Part shown: piece by piece, positions 37,888-47,449 of the stretch
Numbering within the stretch: the stretch's first letter is position 1
How the letters are laid out: each line of letters begins with the position of its first letter
DNA from: Flavobacterium rhamnosiphilum
GTDB lineage: Bacteria > Bacteroidota > Bacteroidia > Flavobacteriales > Flavobacteriaceae
Length of the DNA: 64,000 bases
Direction: 5' to 3'
NCBI RefSeq assembly: GCF_004349195.1
Contig: NZ_SMLG01000004.1
Location: 266,399-330,398, forward strand
Notes under the pieces: model-generated
Databases searched by the model: none
Seen by the model: the letters and a program-made list of their open reading frames with translations, nothing else
Told to the model about the DNA's origin: nothing
Translations under genes and position numbers: made by a program

Positions 37888-37895
37888 TACTTTTG
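37888..37895 (+). promoter_or_regulatory. -7 promoter box upstream of the transaldolase/FSA gene
   Basis: A perfect TACTTTTG, with TTG at 37869-37871 a spacer of 16 bases upstream, slightly short of the usual 17-23. Confidence 0.55.
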
Positions 37896-37928
37896 CCTTA
37901 TAAAAATACACAATTAAATAGATATATT

Positions 37929-38585
37929 ATGAAGTTTTTTATTGACACGGCTAATTTAGCTCAAATTAAGGAAGCACAGGCATTAGGCGTTTTGGATGGC
38001 GTTACTACAAATCCAACGTTGATGGCAAAAGAGGGAATTACGGGTAAAAATAGCATTTTGAAACATTATGTTGATATTTGTAACCTTGTTGATGGTGATG
38101 TAAGTGCCGAAGTGAATGCTTTGGATTACGATGGAATGATTAAAGAAGGAGAAGAATTAGCTGATTTACATGAGCAAATTGTGGTAAAATTGCCTATGAC
38201 TAAAGAAGGTGTTATGGCTGCTAAATATTTCTCTGATAAAGGAATTAAAACGAATGTGACTTTAGTATTCTCGGCTGGTCAGGCTTTATTAGCTGCAAAA
38301 GCAGGTGCTACTTATGTTTCTCCATTCATTGGCCGTTTGGATGATGTATCTACTGACGGTTTGGCTTTGATTGAAGAAATCAGATTGATTTATGATAACT
38401 ACGGTTATGAAACTCAAATTCTTGCAGCTTCAGTTCGTCACACGATGCACATTGTAAACTGTGCAAAAATTGGTGCTGATGTTATGACTGGACCATTATC
38501 TGCCATTTATGGTTTGTTGAAACACCCATTGACTGATATTGGATTGGCACAGTTTGTTGCTGATTTCGAGAAAGGAAATAAATAG
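37929..38585 (+). CDS. transaldolase / fructose-6-phosphate aldolase (TalC/FSA subfamily)
   Basis: The 218-residue enzyme belongs to the small TalC/FSA group of the transaldolase family. The Schiff-base lysine is K87 in [16 protein letters not shown] and [13 protein letters not shown] at the N-terminus are family marks. It moves a dihydroxyacetone unit between sugar phosphates in the pentose phosphate pathway, or cleaves fructose-6-phosphate to dihydroxyacetone and glyceraldehyde-3-phosphate. Motifs do not separate the two activities by eye. I start at the ATG at 37929; an earlier in-frame start at 37869 would precede the promoter box. Confidence 0.9.
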   Translation: MKFFIDTANLAQIKEAQALGVLDGVTTNPTLMAKEGITGKNSILKHYVDICNLVDGDVSAEVNALDYDGMIKEGEELADLHEQIVVKLPMTKEGVMAAKYFSDKGIKTNVTLVFSAGQALLAAKAGATYVSPFIGRLDDVSTDGLALIEEIRLIYDNYGYETQILAASVRHTMHIVNCAKIGADVMTGPLSAIYGLLKHPLTDIGLAQFVADFEKGNK

Positions 38586-38665
38586 ATTTGAGATTGCAGA
38601 TTGCTTCGCCTGTTCGCCTTTCAGCCTCGGGTAACGATTTCTGATTTGAGATTTCGGTATAAATA

Positions 38666-38704
38666 AAAACTCCCATTATGCTTAGCAAAATGGGAGTTTT
38701 TTTG
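38666..38704 (+). terminator. terminator after the transaldolase/FSA gene
   Basis: AAAACTCCCATT / AATGGGAGTTTT (12 bp) with an 11-base loop and T-run. Confidence 0.85.
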
Positions 38705-38790
38705 TTTCGGTATTTAGTAATTTAAGAATGCTTTGTATTAGATAGTATAACAATCGTTAATCTAAAATCATTAATCAGCAATTAAAAATC

Positions 38791-40230
38791 TTAATGTCCT
38801 CCGGATATTTTTTTATCAAAACTGATTCCTTGTATTTTAAGAATTCCACTTACTTTCCAAGCGTAAAAAGCCAAATAAGCAAAACAAAGAACACCAATTA
38901 TATAACTGCTTTGGATTCCGATGCTTTCAGAAACAAATCCTTGTAACCAACTGATAACTCCTCCACCCATAATCATCATAATCAAGAAGCTACTTCCTTG
39001 GCTGGTATTTTTTCCTAATCCGCTAACCGCTAAAGTAAAGATACAAGGCCAAAGTGTACTACAAAATAAACCAACACTTGTAAATGCATACACACTTACC
39101 ATTCCGTTTGTAGTCATTCCTATTAAAAGAGCAATAATTCCTAAGACTGAAAAGATAAGTAACATTCTTGCCGGATTTCCTTTACTGGCAATATCAGCTG
39201 CAATTAATACTAAAATAACTAATCCGTAGATATAGAAAGGAGTCAGATCGTGTTTTGCTATTGCATTAACGGCTAAGAAAACCCCAAATGCCAAATAAGG
39301 TGCAATAAAACGAAGTATTTTTTGTAAACTCATGTCGCTTGTAAAGGCTTCAACAGCTCCAGTCCAACGACCAATCATTAAACTAGCCCAATATAAGGAG
39401 ATATAAGGAGCTACATCTTGGGTCAAAAATCCTAGTTTACTTTCCATATAAGCAGGAAGGTTACTGGCAGTTGAAACTTCAACCCCTACATATAAAAATA
39501 TAGCAATCATTCCCATAACTAATTGTGGATATTGTAAAGCTGATTTTCTTGAAATTCCACTTTCGTTATTCTCATCTTCAACTACCAATGCTGGTTTGTC
39601 TGGTAAAGAAGAAAATTTTAATAATATGGCTACAAGTAAGAAAGCCAATCCTAATACTAAATAAGGGATTTTGACACTTTCTATACTCATTGCTGATGTA
39701 CCACCTGTATTAGAACCAAATATAGCAAAACTCACAATTAATGGACCAATAGTAGTTCCAAGATTATTAATTCCACCAGCCATAGTCAAACGTTGAGAAC
39801 CAGTTGTAATAGGTCCCAATGCAATAGCTAATGGATTGGCAACAGTTTGCTGTAAAGAAAACCCTAGAGCCACTATAAATAAGCCAGATAACATTAATGG
39901 AAAAGAACCTGTGTTTGCTGCTGGATAAAACAATAATGTACCCAAAGCAGAAATAGCCAATCCTAATGATAAACCATTTTTATATCCTATTTTGTTTACT
40001 AAATCTTCTTTCATTAAATAGGAAATTCCCATATATATCAATGAACCTACAGTGTAAGCAATGTAAAAAGCAAGAGATACTAATTGACTTTCTCCTTGTG
40101 ATAAGTTAAAAGCGGTTTTGAAAACGGGGATTAAAATGTCGTTGCTTGCTGCAACAAATCCCCAAAAGAAGAATACGGTGGCTAAAGGAATAAATTGTCC
40201 CCATTTGGTTTGCAAATTTTCTGAACTCAT
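38791..40230 (-). CDS. FucP/NagP-like MFS sugar permease, probable N-acetylglucosamine transporter
   Basis: A 479-residue permease with about twelve transmembrane helices and the FucP-family N-terminal segment (FFFWGFVAASNDILIPVFK). FucP-family members carry fucose, glucose/galactose or, as NagP in Shewanella, N-acetylglucosamine. Its promoter region carries a 54-bp element shared with susC and the nagB fusion gene, so I infer GlcNAc import. A small insertion (about 214-240) between the two halves is longer than in E. coli FucP. The substrate is inferred from context only. Confidence 0.85.
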   Translation of the reverse strand: MSSENLQTKWGQFIPLATVFFFWGFVAASNDILIPVFKTAFNLSQGESQLVSLAFYIAYTVGSLIYMGISYLMKEDLVNKIGYKNGLSLGLAISALGTLLFYPAANTGSFPLMLSGLFIVALGFSLQQTVANPLAIALGPITTGSQRLTMAGGINNLGTTIGPLIVSFAIFGSNTGGTSAMSIESVKIPYLVLGLAFLLVAILLKFSSLPDKPALVVEDENNESGISRKSALQYPQLVMGMIAIFLYVGVEVSTASNLPAYMESKLGFLTQDVAPYISLYWASLMIGRWTGAVEAFTSDMSLQKILRFIAPYLAFGVFLAVNAIAKHDLTPFYIYGLVILVLIAADIASKGNPARMLLIFSVLGIIALLIGMTTNGMVSVYAFTSVGLFCSTLWPCIFTLAVSGLGKNTSQGSSFLIMMIMGGGVISWLQGFVSESIGIQSSYIIGVLCFAYLAFYAWKVSGILKIQGISFDKKISGGH

Positions 40231-40320
40231 AATTTTTTTTGGTTTTTTTTTAATTTAATTATTTCTTTTTTTGCTGCAAGACCGTAAATATATTTGTTAC
40301 GTATTTTAGAAAAAAATAAT

Positions 40321-40374
40321 TTATAACAAATATTGTTAAATTTAAACAAACAACACTATTTGTTCAACAATGTG
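40321..40374 (-). promoter_or_regulatory. GlcNAc-locus operator copy d (upstream of the permease)
   Basis: Reading on the minus strand, the 54-bp element aligns without gaps to the copy at 47272-47325: same TTGAA, AAAT, TGT, GTTTGTTTAAATTT blocks and a second half-site ending TTGTTATAA. It ends about 90 bases before the permease start. Confidence 0.7.
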
Positions 40375-40406
40375 TTTTATTTGGTTTCAAAAATTGAAGA
40401 TACAAG

Positions 40407-41108
40407 TTATTCTAAAATTTTACTTTTTACCTCTTTACTGTAATTTCGCCCAATGGGTAAGGTATAGGAAAGTATTTGAATTCGATTTCCCTCTATAGAT
40501 TTTACTTTGTCAATCGCTATAGTGTAGGATTTATGAATTCTCATAAATCGATCCAAAGGCAATTCTTCGGATAATGAGGTTAATGATTTATGTGTAATAT
40601 AGGTTTTGTCAGTAGTTACAACTTTTATGTATTCTTTCATTCCTTCAATAAACAGGATTTCATCGAGCGTGATTTTAATCATTTTTTTATCTACTTTGAT
40701 AAAAATGTAGGGTTCAATTCGATGGCTTTCAACTTTGATGTTGTTTTTTAAATTGAACTCGGCTTCAATTTTATGAATGCATTTAATAAATCGGGGTAAC
40801 GGTATGGGTTTTACCAGATAGTCTAAAACGTCCAATTCATAACTTTCGGCTGCAAACTCCCTAAAAGCGGTGGTAATGACGATTTTAGTTTTATATTCAA
40901 TTAATTTAATCAATTCAAATCCAGTCATTACAGGCATATGTATATCTAAAAATACAACATCAATAGTGTTGTTATTTATAAATTCCAGTGCTTCTATAGG
41001 GTTGTAAAATGTCCCAATAATTTCAAAGTCCGAAAAATTAGTGAAATAATTTAACAGGACTTTTGTAGCTAACGGTTCATCATCAATCAAAACACATTTA
41101 ATCTTCAT
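40407..41108 (-). CDS. LytTR-family response regulator
   Basis: The 233-residue protein has an N-terminal receiver domain with phospho-acceptor D55 (VVFLDIHMP) and a C-terminal LytTR DNA-binding domain (about 130-233, FIKVDKKMIKITLDEILFIEGMKEYIKV, SFMRIHKSYTIAIDKVK-like end). LytTR proteins bind paired direct repeats. Its start overlaps the end of the sensor-kinase gene by 11 bases, so the two are translationally coupled. I use the ATG at 41108; a TTG two codons earlier is the alternative. It is the most likely binder of the 54-bp elements in the nag-like locus. Confidence 0.93.
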   Translation of the reverse strand: MKIKCVLIDDEPLATKVLLNYFTNFSDFEIIGTFYNPIEALEFINNNTIDVVFLDIHMPVMTGFELIKLIEYKTKIVITTAFREFAAESYELDVLDYLVKPIPLPRFIKCIHKIEAEFNLKNNIKVESHRIEPYIFIKVDKKMIKITLDEILFIEGMKEYIKVVTTDKTYITHKSLTSLSEELPLDRFMRIHKSYTIAIDKVKSIEGNRIQILSYTLPIGRNYSKEVKSKILE

Positions 41109-42150
41109 TTTCAATAGGTATTTGCAAACGGATGATATAATAATTGAACTTTACTTTTTGTTCCAGTTTAAAATTGCTTTGAAAAATTAATTTCAATCTC
41201 TTTTTAGTATTTGTTAAACCAATTCCTTTTTTACTTTTTATAGTTGGTGAAAGTACAAAATTATTTAATATTTCGAATTGTAATATGGCGTCATCAATAA
41301 CTTTACAATTGATTTTAATTTTCAGTTTTTTATTGTTTATCCCTCCGTGTTTAAACGCATTTTCTATTAGCGAAATAAGCAGTAAAGGAGGAACTTTGAT
41401 ATCCTCAATGTTTGATTCCAAATTAATAGCTACTTCCACGTTTTCAAAACGAAGTTTTTCTATTTCTATATAATTTTGGATATATTCTATTTCCTTCATC
41501 AATGGGACAAATTTGGTTCCTTTGACATCATACAATACATACTCCATCAATTTTGAAAGTTTTATGATTACATCAGGAACTCTATCAGAAGATTCTAAGG
41601 ATAAAGCATAAAGATTGTTTAACGTATTGAAGAAAAAATGAGGCTGAATTTGATTTTTCAGATATTTTAATTTCATTTTAGATTGATTATTTCGCATAAC
41701 TAAATTTCGCTCTCTTTCTTTTAACCAAGTCAAAGTGAAAAAGGCTGAGGACGCAATGGCTAAAACATAAATTTCGCCGATGACTACTGCTACAATATGA
41801 TTGATTTCAAAGGGGCTGTATTCTCTGTTGGCTTCAGGAAAGACATTTTGGGTAATAAAATAGTATGTTAATTCGGTTCTTAAAAAATAAACGATAGCCA
41901 AACACAATAATAAGGCTAGGGTATATTTGTAATATTTTGAAGCCATGATGTAACGAGGTATCAGGACAAATGTATTGAAGTATACCAATGGGATATGCAG
42001 TGAAAATTCAAGCAAATTTGATTTTAAAGAATACATATAATCATTAAAATAAGCTCCCCAGCGTAGAAAATTCACTAAAAAAAACACCCCCCAAAACCAA
42101 ATATGATGTTGAAGTTTGATGTCGAATTTTATTTTTTTGATTGGATTCAC
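41098..42150 (-). CDS. LytS/YehU-like sensor histidine kinase
   Basis: The 350-residue kinase has four or five transmembrane segments in the first 145 residues, then a His_kinase domain with acceptor H171 (QIQPHFFFNTLNNL) and a HATPase domain (SLIENAFKHGG, KGIGLTNTKKRL). This is the LytS/YehU kinase type that pairs with LytTR regulators. It has no large extracellular domain, so it may sense a membrane or transport-related signal. It is divergent from susC, which suggests it controls the locus. Confidence 0.92.
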   Translation of the reverse strand: MNPIKKIKFDIKLQHHIWFWGVFFLVNFLRWGAYFNDYMYSLKSNLLEFSLHIPLVYFNTFVLIPRYIMASKYYKYTLALLLCLAIVYFLRTELTYYFITQNVFPEANREYSPFEINHIVAVVIGEIYVLAIASSAFFTLTWLKERERNLVMRNNQSKMKLKYLKNQIQPHFFFNTLNNLYALSLESSDRVPDVIIKLSKLMEYVLYDVKGTKFVPLMKEIEYIQNYIEIEKLRFENVEVAINLESNIEDIKVPPLLLISLIENAFKHGGINNKKLKIKINCKVIDDAILQFEILNNFVLSPTIKSKKGIGLTNTKKRLKLIFQSNFKLEQKVKFNYYIIRLQIPIENED

Positions 42151-42298
42151 TTTTTTAAAAGAATTAAATCACCTTTAATAAACCATAAATCAGGTGCCTT
42201 TATTCTGCAACTTTAAACAATTTGAAAATATAAATGAGTTTTTTTTGCAAAAAAATCCGGAATAATATGAATTTAACATATAAACGACTTTAAAAATA
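42151..42298. other. intergenic DNA between the kinase and the operator repeats
   Basis: AT-rich, no credible coding frame, no hairpin with a T-run. It must contain the promoter of the kinase/regulator pair, but no perfect TAnnTTTG box was found on the minus strand. Confidence 0.45.
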
Positions 42299-42352
42299 CA
42301 TATTGTTGAAGAAATCATGTCGTTGGTTTAAAATTTGGAATAAAATGGCACT
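42299..42352 (+). promoter_or_regulatory. GlcNAc-locus operator copy a (distal, upstream of susC)
   Basis: The first ~37 bases match the other copies well (TTGAAGAAATCATGTCGTT, GGTTTAAAATTT), but the second half-site is degenerate. It lies about 70 bp upstream of copy b. Confidence 0.55.
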
Positions 42353-42369
42353 ATTTTTTTCGAAAATAA

Positions 42370-42423
42370 CGCATCATTGAAACAATTATGTTGATTGTTT
42401 AAAATTTTTAGCTGTTTGTATAA
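42370..42423 (+). promoter_or_regulatory. GlcNAc-locus operator copy b (proximal, upstream of susC)
   Basis: Aligns without gaps over 54 bp to the copies at 47272 and 40374. The half-sites GATTGTTTAAA and AGCTGTTTGTATAA are about 21 bp apart, two helical turns. It ends 63 bases before the susC start. Confidence 0.7.
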
Positions 42424-42486
42424 TTTTTTTTTTTAAGAATATCTTAACAAATAAGTTTACATCATAACTAACAAAAATAAATAAAC

Positions 42487-45400
42487 ATGAAACAAATTAT
42501 CTTAATCTTTATGATTGTTTTCACTACGCAAGTTACCCTTGCCCAGGTGAAAACTGTCAAAGGCTCAGTAACCGATGCTGTCGGGGCACCAATGCCTGGA
42601 GCGTCTATTGCCGTAAAAGGAGAATCAAAAGGAACCATCACCGATTTTGACGGTAATTTTTCTATTGAAGCACAAAAAGGAAAAACTTTGATAATCTCTT
42701 ATATGGGATATGAAACTCAAAATGTACTGGTTGGTGATGATAACAGTATCAAAGTACAGTTGAAAGAAGCTTCCTCTACTGCTCTTACCGAAGTAGTAGT
42801 TACCTCTCTTGGTATCAAGAAAACCAGAAAATCACTTACGTATTCTGCACAAGAATTAAAAGGAGAAGAATTAACCCGTGTTAAAGATGCTAACATTATC
42901 AATACCATTGCAGGTAAAATTGCGGGTGTTGCTGTAACTAAAAGTTCTGGAGGTACAGGTGGTTCTACTAAAGTTGTTATTCGTGGGAACTCTTCTGTGA
43001 CCAATAACCAACCGCTGTATGTTATTGATGGTATTCCGATGTTGAACTCCAGTGCTGGTCAACCTAATGAGTTATTTGGAAGTTTAGGTGGAGGTAACCG
43101 TGACGGTGGAGATGTTGTATCTTTAATTAATCCTGATGATTACGAAGGAATGACGGTTCTTAAAGGTGCTGCAGCTTCTGTATTGTATGGTTCTCAAGGG
43201 GCTAATGGAGTAATTTTACTTTCGTCTAAAAAAGCGAAAGAGGGAAAAGCAAATATTACTGCTTCTTCAGTAACTACTTTTGAAACAGCGGCTTATTTGC
43301 CAAAATTCCAAACGGATTATATTGCTAAGGCAGGAGAAGATGAAACTTGGGGAGCAGCTGGAAAAACAAAAGATCATGTAAAGAATTTCTTTAATACAGG
43401 AACTACACAAATTACTTCTCTAGGTTATTCTACAGGTTCTGAGAATTCTTCTACATCTCTTTCTTATGCTAATACATCGGGCTCAGGAATTATGCCTGGA
43501 AACAGCATAAAGAAAAATAACTTTGGTATTCGTCAAACAGCTAAGTTTTTTGATAACAAGTTAACTATTGGCGCCAATGCATCTTACACTTCGCAAAGTA
43601 TTGCTAATAAACCAGTTAATGGTCTTTACTTTAATCCTTTAACAGGTGTTTATTTGATGCCAAGAGGAAATGACTTTAATTATTATAAAAATAATTTTGA
43701 AGTTTTTAATCCAATTAGAAATTTAATGGCTCAAAATTGGATGACAAATAGAGATATTATGCAAAATCCATATTGGGCAATTAATCGAAATAAATCTGAA
43801 GACAAGAATAATTTTTTTAATGGTTCATTATCTGCATCTTACAAAGCTAATAGCTGGTTAACAATTGCTTCAAGATATAGTTATAATAGAATTGAAAGTA
43901 CTTTTGATAAAAAAATATTTGCAACAACACAAGGAACTCTTTCTAATGCAAATGGCAGATATATTAATGAAAGTGACCTAAGTACACAACGTTATGGCGA
44001 TTTGATTGCTACAATCAATACTAACATTAGTGAAGACTTTACTTTTAATGCTAATATTGGTACAAGCATTACGAATACGCTAACGAATCAAAAAACAATT
44101 TTGGATTCAGGAATAGGCGGTGGATTAGAAATTACTAACTGGTTTACACTTCAAAATTTTAATGATAATGCAGGTAATTATCAAACAATTGGTTCTAGAA
44201 AAGAAATTCAATCTGTTTTTGCTGCTACAACGTTTGGTTATAAAGAAATGTTGTTTTTAGATGTTGCTGCTAGAAAAGATTGGTCATCAACACTTGTTAA
44301 TACAGAAAGCTCAGGGTACTTTTATCCATCTGTTGGTTTAACTGCTATTATTAGTGAAATGACTACATTACCTGAATTTATAAACTTTGGAAAGGTTCGT
44401 GCTACTTATGCTCAAGTAGGTAATGATATTTCTTCTTTTGTAACTACTCCAGTAAAATATTATAGACAAAATGCGCCAAATTATCAAGCTCTAGCTGGAC
44501 CAAAAGAGGGAACTACTTTAAAACCAGAATTAAAATCAGAATATGAATTTGGTACAGAGTGGAGAATGTTTAACAACAGATTAGGGATTGAAGTATCGTA
44601 TTATAATTCAGAAACAAAAGATCAATACTTACAAGTAGTTGCACCTGTTGGGAATAAAGAAGGTGTTACATTTTATGGAATTAATGCTGGAAGTATTGAG
44701 AATAAAGGTTTTGAGGTTGTATTGACCGCGGGTGTTTTTAGAGGAGATAAATTCTCTTGGGATTCATCAATTAATTTTTCGCAAAACAAGAATAAAGTTA
44801 AAGAAATTCCTAAAGAGTTAGGAGGAAGAGTGAATTTGACAAATCCTGGAGTTAATAGCTATCAATATGCGTTAATAGAAGGAAAACCATTTGGGGTTAT
44901 TGAAGGTAAAACTATTGTAAAAGACGATCAAGGAAGAATTTTATTAGATTCTAATGGTAATATTCAAAAATCAAAAGATTTTGTAGAAGTTGGTAACTCA
45001 AATCCAGATTTTATGTTAGGATTTGCTAACTCATTCAAATTTGGATCTTTCTTCGCAAATGTTTTAATTGATGGTCGTTTTGGAGGTAATGTAATGAGTG
45101 TAACTGAGGCTCAAAATGACTATTTTGGAGTGTCAAAAGTTACTGGAGATGCTAGAAATGCTGGTGGAGTTGCTATAAACGCTGTTAAGCCTGATGGTAC
45201 AGCAGTAACAACAATGGATGCAAAGCAATATTATAAATCAGTTGGTGCTAGAGATGGAATTACAGGAGAATATGTTTATGATGCTACAAACGTAAGTGTA
45301 AGAGAGGTTGCTATAGGATATACTTTTAACCCTAAAAAACTTCCAATTTTTCAAACAGCAAGTATTTCATTAATTGCCAGAAACTTATTCTTTATTCATA

Positions 45401-45519
45401 AAGACGCTCCTTTTGATCCAAATATCGGATTAAGTACAGGAGAAGGATTGCAAGGTGTAGATATGTATGGTTTGCCATCTACTAGAAGTATCGGTCTTAA
45501 TTTAAATGTAACTTTCTAA
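42487..45519 (+). CDS. SusC/RagA-family TonB-linked outer-membrane transporter
   Basis: The 1010-residue outer-membrane protein has a signal peptide ending in LAQ, a CarboxypepD_reg-like domain (about 22-95, [21 protein letters not shown]), a TonB plug with [10 protein letters not shown] and a 22-strand barrel-type remainder ending in an aromatic residue (NVTF). It pulls oligosaccharide through the outer membrane with the SusD partner encoded 10 bp downstream. In the context of GlcNAc enzymes and a hexosaminidase, the substrate is probably a chitooligosaccharide or other GlcNAc glycan. Confidence 0.95.
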   Translation: MKQIILIFMIVFTTQVTLAQVKTVKGSVTDAVGAPMPGASIAVKGESKGTITDFDGNFSIEAQKGKTLIISYMGYETQNVLVGDDNSIKVQLKEASSTALTEVVVTSLGIKKTRKSLTYSAQELKGEELTRVKDANIINTIAGKIAGVAVTKSSGGTGGSTKVVIRGNSSVTNNQPLYVIDGIPMLNSSAGQPNELFGSLGGGNRDGGDVVSLINPDDYEGMTVLKGAAASVLYGSQGANGVILLSSKKAKEGKANITASSVTTFETAAYLPKFQTDYIAKAGEDETWGAAGKTKDHVKNFFNTGTTQITSLGYSTGSENSSTSLSYANTSGSGIMPGNSIKKNNFGIRQTAKFFDNKLTIGANASYTSQSIANKPVNGLYFNPLTGVYLMPRGNDFNYYKNNFEVFNPIRNLMAQNWMTNRDIMQNPYWAINRNKSEDKNNFFNGSLSASYKANSWLTIASRYSYNRIESTFDKKIFATTQGTLSNANGRYINESDLSTQRYGDLIATINTNISEDFTFNANIGTSITNTLTNQKTILDSGIGGGLEITNWFTLQNFNDNAGNYQTIGSRKEIQSVFAATTFGYKEMLFLDVAARKDWSSTLVNTESSGYFYPSVGLTAIISEMTTLPEFINFGKVRATYAQVGNDISSFVTTPVKYYRQNAPNYQALAGPKEGTTLKPELKSEYEFGTEWRMFNNRLGIEVSYYNSETKDQYLQVVAPVGNKEGVTFYGINAGSIENKGFEVVLTAGVFRGDKFSWDSSINFSQNKNKVKEIPKELGGRVNLTNPGVNSYQYALIEGKPFGVIEGKTIVKDDQGRILLDSNGNIQKSKDFVEVGNSNPDFMLGFANSFKFGSFFANVLIDGRFGGNVMSVTEAQNDYFGVSKVTGDARNAGGVAINAVKPDGTAVTTMDAKQYYKSVGARDGITGEYVYDATNVSVREVAIGYTFNPKKLPIFQTASISLIARNLFFIHKDAPFDPNIGLSTGEGLQGVDMYGLPSTRSIGLNLNVTF

Positions 45520-45529
45520 AATTTAAAAA

Positions 45530-47122
45530 ATGAAACTAAATAATATAAAAAGAACAGCTATCTGTATGTCATTTCTTGTTGCGGTAAGTTGTACAGATAA
45601 TTTTCAGGAAATTAATACGAATCCAAATGGTTTTACTCCTAAAGAATTAGAACAGGATTTTAATCATATTAAAGGAGGTTTTGCACCTATTTTTAATAAC
45701 ATTCAAGTTTTAGGTAGTCAGAGAGAAGATCAATATCAATTACAACAAAATCTTAATAGTGATATTTGGTCTGGTTATATGGCTACTCCAACTGGATTTA
45801 GAGGAGGTTTAAACAATACTACTTATGATTTAACAGATGGATGGAATGTTGCTATATGGGATATTGCTTATCCAAATGTTATGTTTAATTGTTGGGATAT
45901 TGCAAACAAATCAAAAGGAAAGTACGATCAGTTTTATGCGCTGTCTTTAATTTTGAAAGTAGAAGGAATGCACAGATTGACGGATACTTTTGGTCCAATT
46001 ATCTACTCACAATTTGGTACTGGTTCATCGACAATAGCCTATGACTCTCAAGAGGAAGTTTATGATCAAATGCTAAAAGAACTTGATTTTGCAGTTACAG
46101 AGTTAACAAAAAGAGTTGATGCAGGAGATGACGGAAAATCATCGTTTGGTGCTACAGACTTAACAGGATACAAGGGAGATTTTAAAGCCTGGGTTAAGTT
46201 TGCTAATACGCTAAGATTAAGATTAGCAATGCGTATTGTTAAGGTTAAACCTGCTTTGGCAAAAATAGAAGCTGAAAAAGCTGTTGCTCATAAATTTGGA
46301 GTTATGACTGAAAACAGTGATTTATTTCAAATTGTTTCACCAGTTTCTACAAATTCTATTGCTACAATTAGTGATGGATGGTTAGATATTCGTATGTCTG
46401 CCGATATGGAGTCTATATTAAAAGGTTATAACGACCCTAGAATAGCTACCTACTTTGATAAATCAGTTCAATTCCCTGGACAATACAAAGGAGTCCGTAC
46501 TGGTATTAATATTGGAGGAAAAGGAGATCATCAAGATTTTTCTGGAATTGGTGCTGTTGTAAGATCCAAAAATATTGTTTTAATGACAACTGCTGAGGCT
46601 TATTTTTTAAGAGCTGAAGGAGCATTAAGAGGATGGAATATGGGCGGTGATGCAAAATCATTATATGAGCAAGGTATTCAATCTTCATTTGATCAAAGAG
46701 GTACTTCTGGTGCTGCAGCTTATATTGCGGACAATGTTAAATTACCAATAGCTTATGTTGATCCTAGTTTTCCGGAAAATAATGGAGCTCCGGTAAATAA
46801 TGTTACTATTGCTTGGGATGCTGCTGCTACAAATGAAATAAAATTACAAAAAATCATTACTCAAAAATGGATTTCAGGTTTCCCAGAAGGACAAGAAGCT
46901 TGGTCTGATTATAGAAGAACAGGTTACCCAAAACTTTTACCTGTACTTGTTAATAATAGTGGAGGGAAAATTTCTACAGAATTGGGTGTGAGAAGAATCA
47001 ATTTTGTTCAATCTGAAAGAACCAACAATAAAGGTGGTGTTGATACAGGTTTAGCAAAACTAGGCGGTCCTGACAACGGAGGAACTAGACTTTGGTGGGA
47101 TACTACCGGATCTAACTTCTAA
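45530..47122 (+). CDS. SusD/RagB-family glycan-binding lipoprotein
   Basis: The 530-residue lipoprotein (lipobox VAVSC, Cys at about 21) is a SusD-like, TPR-containing protein with the family segments NTNPNGFTP, LILKVEGMHRLTDTFGPI and TAEAYFLRAEGALRGWN. It caps the SusC barrel and delivers glycan to it. It is coupled to SusC with a 10-bp gap and is followed by a terminator, so susCD forms a discrete unit. Confidence 0.94.
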   Translation: MKLNNIKRTAICMSFLVAVSCTDNFQEINTNPNGFTPKELEQDFNHIKGGFAPIFNNIQVLGSQREDQYQLQQNLNSDIWSGYMATPTGFRGGLNNTTYDLTDGWNVAIWDIAYPNVMFNCWDIANKSKGKYDQFYALSLILKVEGMHRLTDTFGPIIYSQFGTGSSTIAYDSQEEVYDQMLKELDFAVTELTKRVDAGDDGKSSFGATDLTGYKGDFKAWVKFANTLRLRLAMRIVKVKPALAKIEAEKAVAHKFGVMTENSDLFQIVSPVSTNSIATISDGWLDIRMSADMESILKGYNDPRIATYFDKSVQFPGQYKGVRTGINIGGKGDHQDFSGIGAVVRSKNIVLMTTAEAYFLRAEGALRGWNMGGDAKSLYEQGIQSSFDQRGTSGAAAYIADNVKLPIAYVDPSFPENNGAPVNNVTIAWDAAATNEIKLQKIITQKWISGFPEGQEAWSDYRRTGYPKLLPVLVNNSGGKISTELGVRRINFVQSERTNNKGGVDTGLAKLGGPDNGGTRLWWDTTGSNF

Positions 47123-47147
47123 AAAGACAACTGTAGATTGAAAATAA

Positions 47148-47187
47148 AAATGGTGTAAGTAATTCCTATTATTTACGCCATTTTTTA
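47148..47187 (+). terminator. terminator after susD
   Basis: A 16-bp stem of AAATGGTGTAAGTAAT with ATTATTTACGCCATTT (two G-U pairs) is followed by T residues. Confidence 0.75.
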
Positions 47188-47271
47188 TATCAAAATTCTT
47201 TTTTAAAGGATACGTCTCTATTTAAAGAATTTACAATTGAGATTATAAAAACAAGTTCTATTTTTCTAAAA

Positions 47272-47325
47272 CGCATTATTGAATAAATCATGTCGTTTGT
47301 TTAAATTTTTTGACTGTTGGTATAT
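47272..47325 (+). promoter_or_regulatory. GlcNAc-locus operator copy c (upstream of nagB fusion gene)
   Basis: The 54-bp element with half-sites GTTTGTTTAAATTT and GACTGTTGGTATAT, aligned without gaps to copies b and d. It ends 124 bases before the start codon. Confidence 0.7.
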
Positions 47326-47449
47326 TTTATTTTTTCAGAAAAAACGTTTTAGGTAGTTTTATATCGAGATTAAGTAAAATAGAGTCAAAGGCAAGAGAGA
47401 TTCAGACAATTGCCAATTAGAATAAGTAAATCGAATAAAAAAAATAAAA

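Larger units (their letters stand above)
47123..47449. other. intergenic region between susD and the nagB fusion gene
   Basis: This 327-bp gap holds the susD terminator at its start, the 54-bp operator copy at 47272-47325 and the presumptive nagB promoter region after it. No coding frame or RNA gene is evident. Confidence 0.6.

Noticed and set aside
42151..42298. 54-bp operator copy before the kinase gene itself
   Set aside because: No convincing copy on the minus strand; autoregulation is not supported by the sequence.
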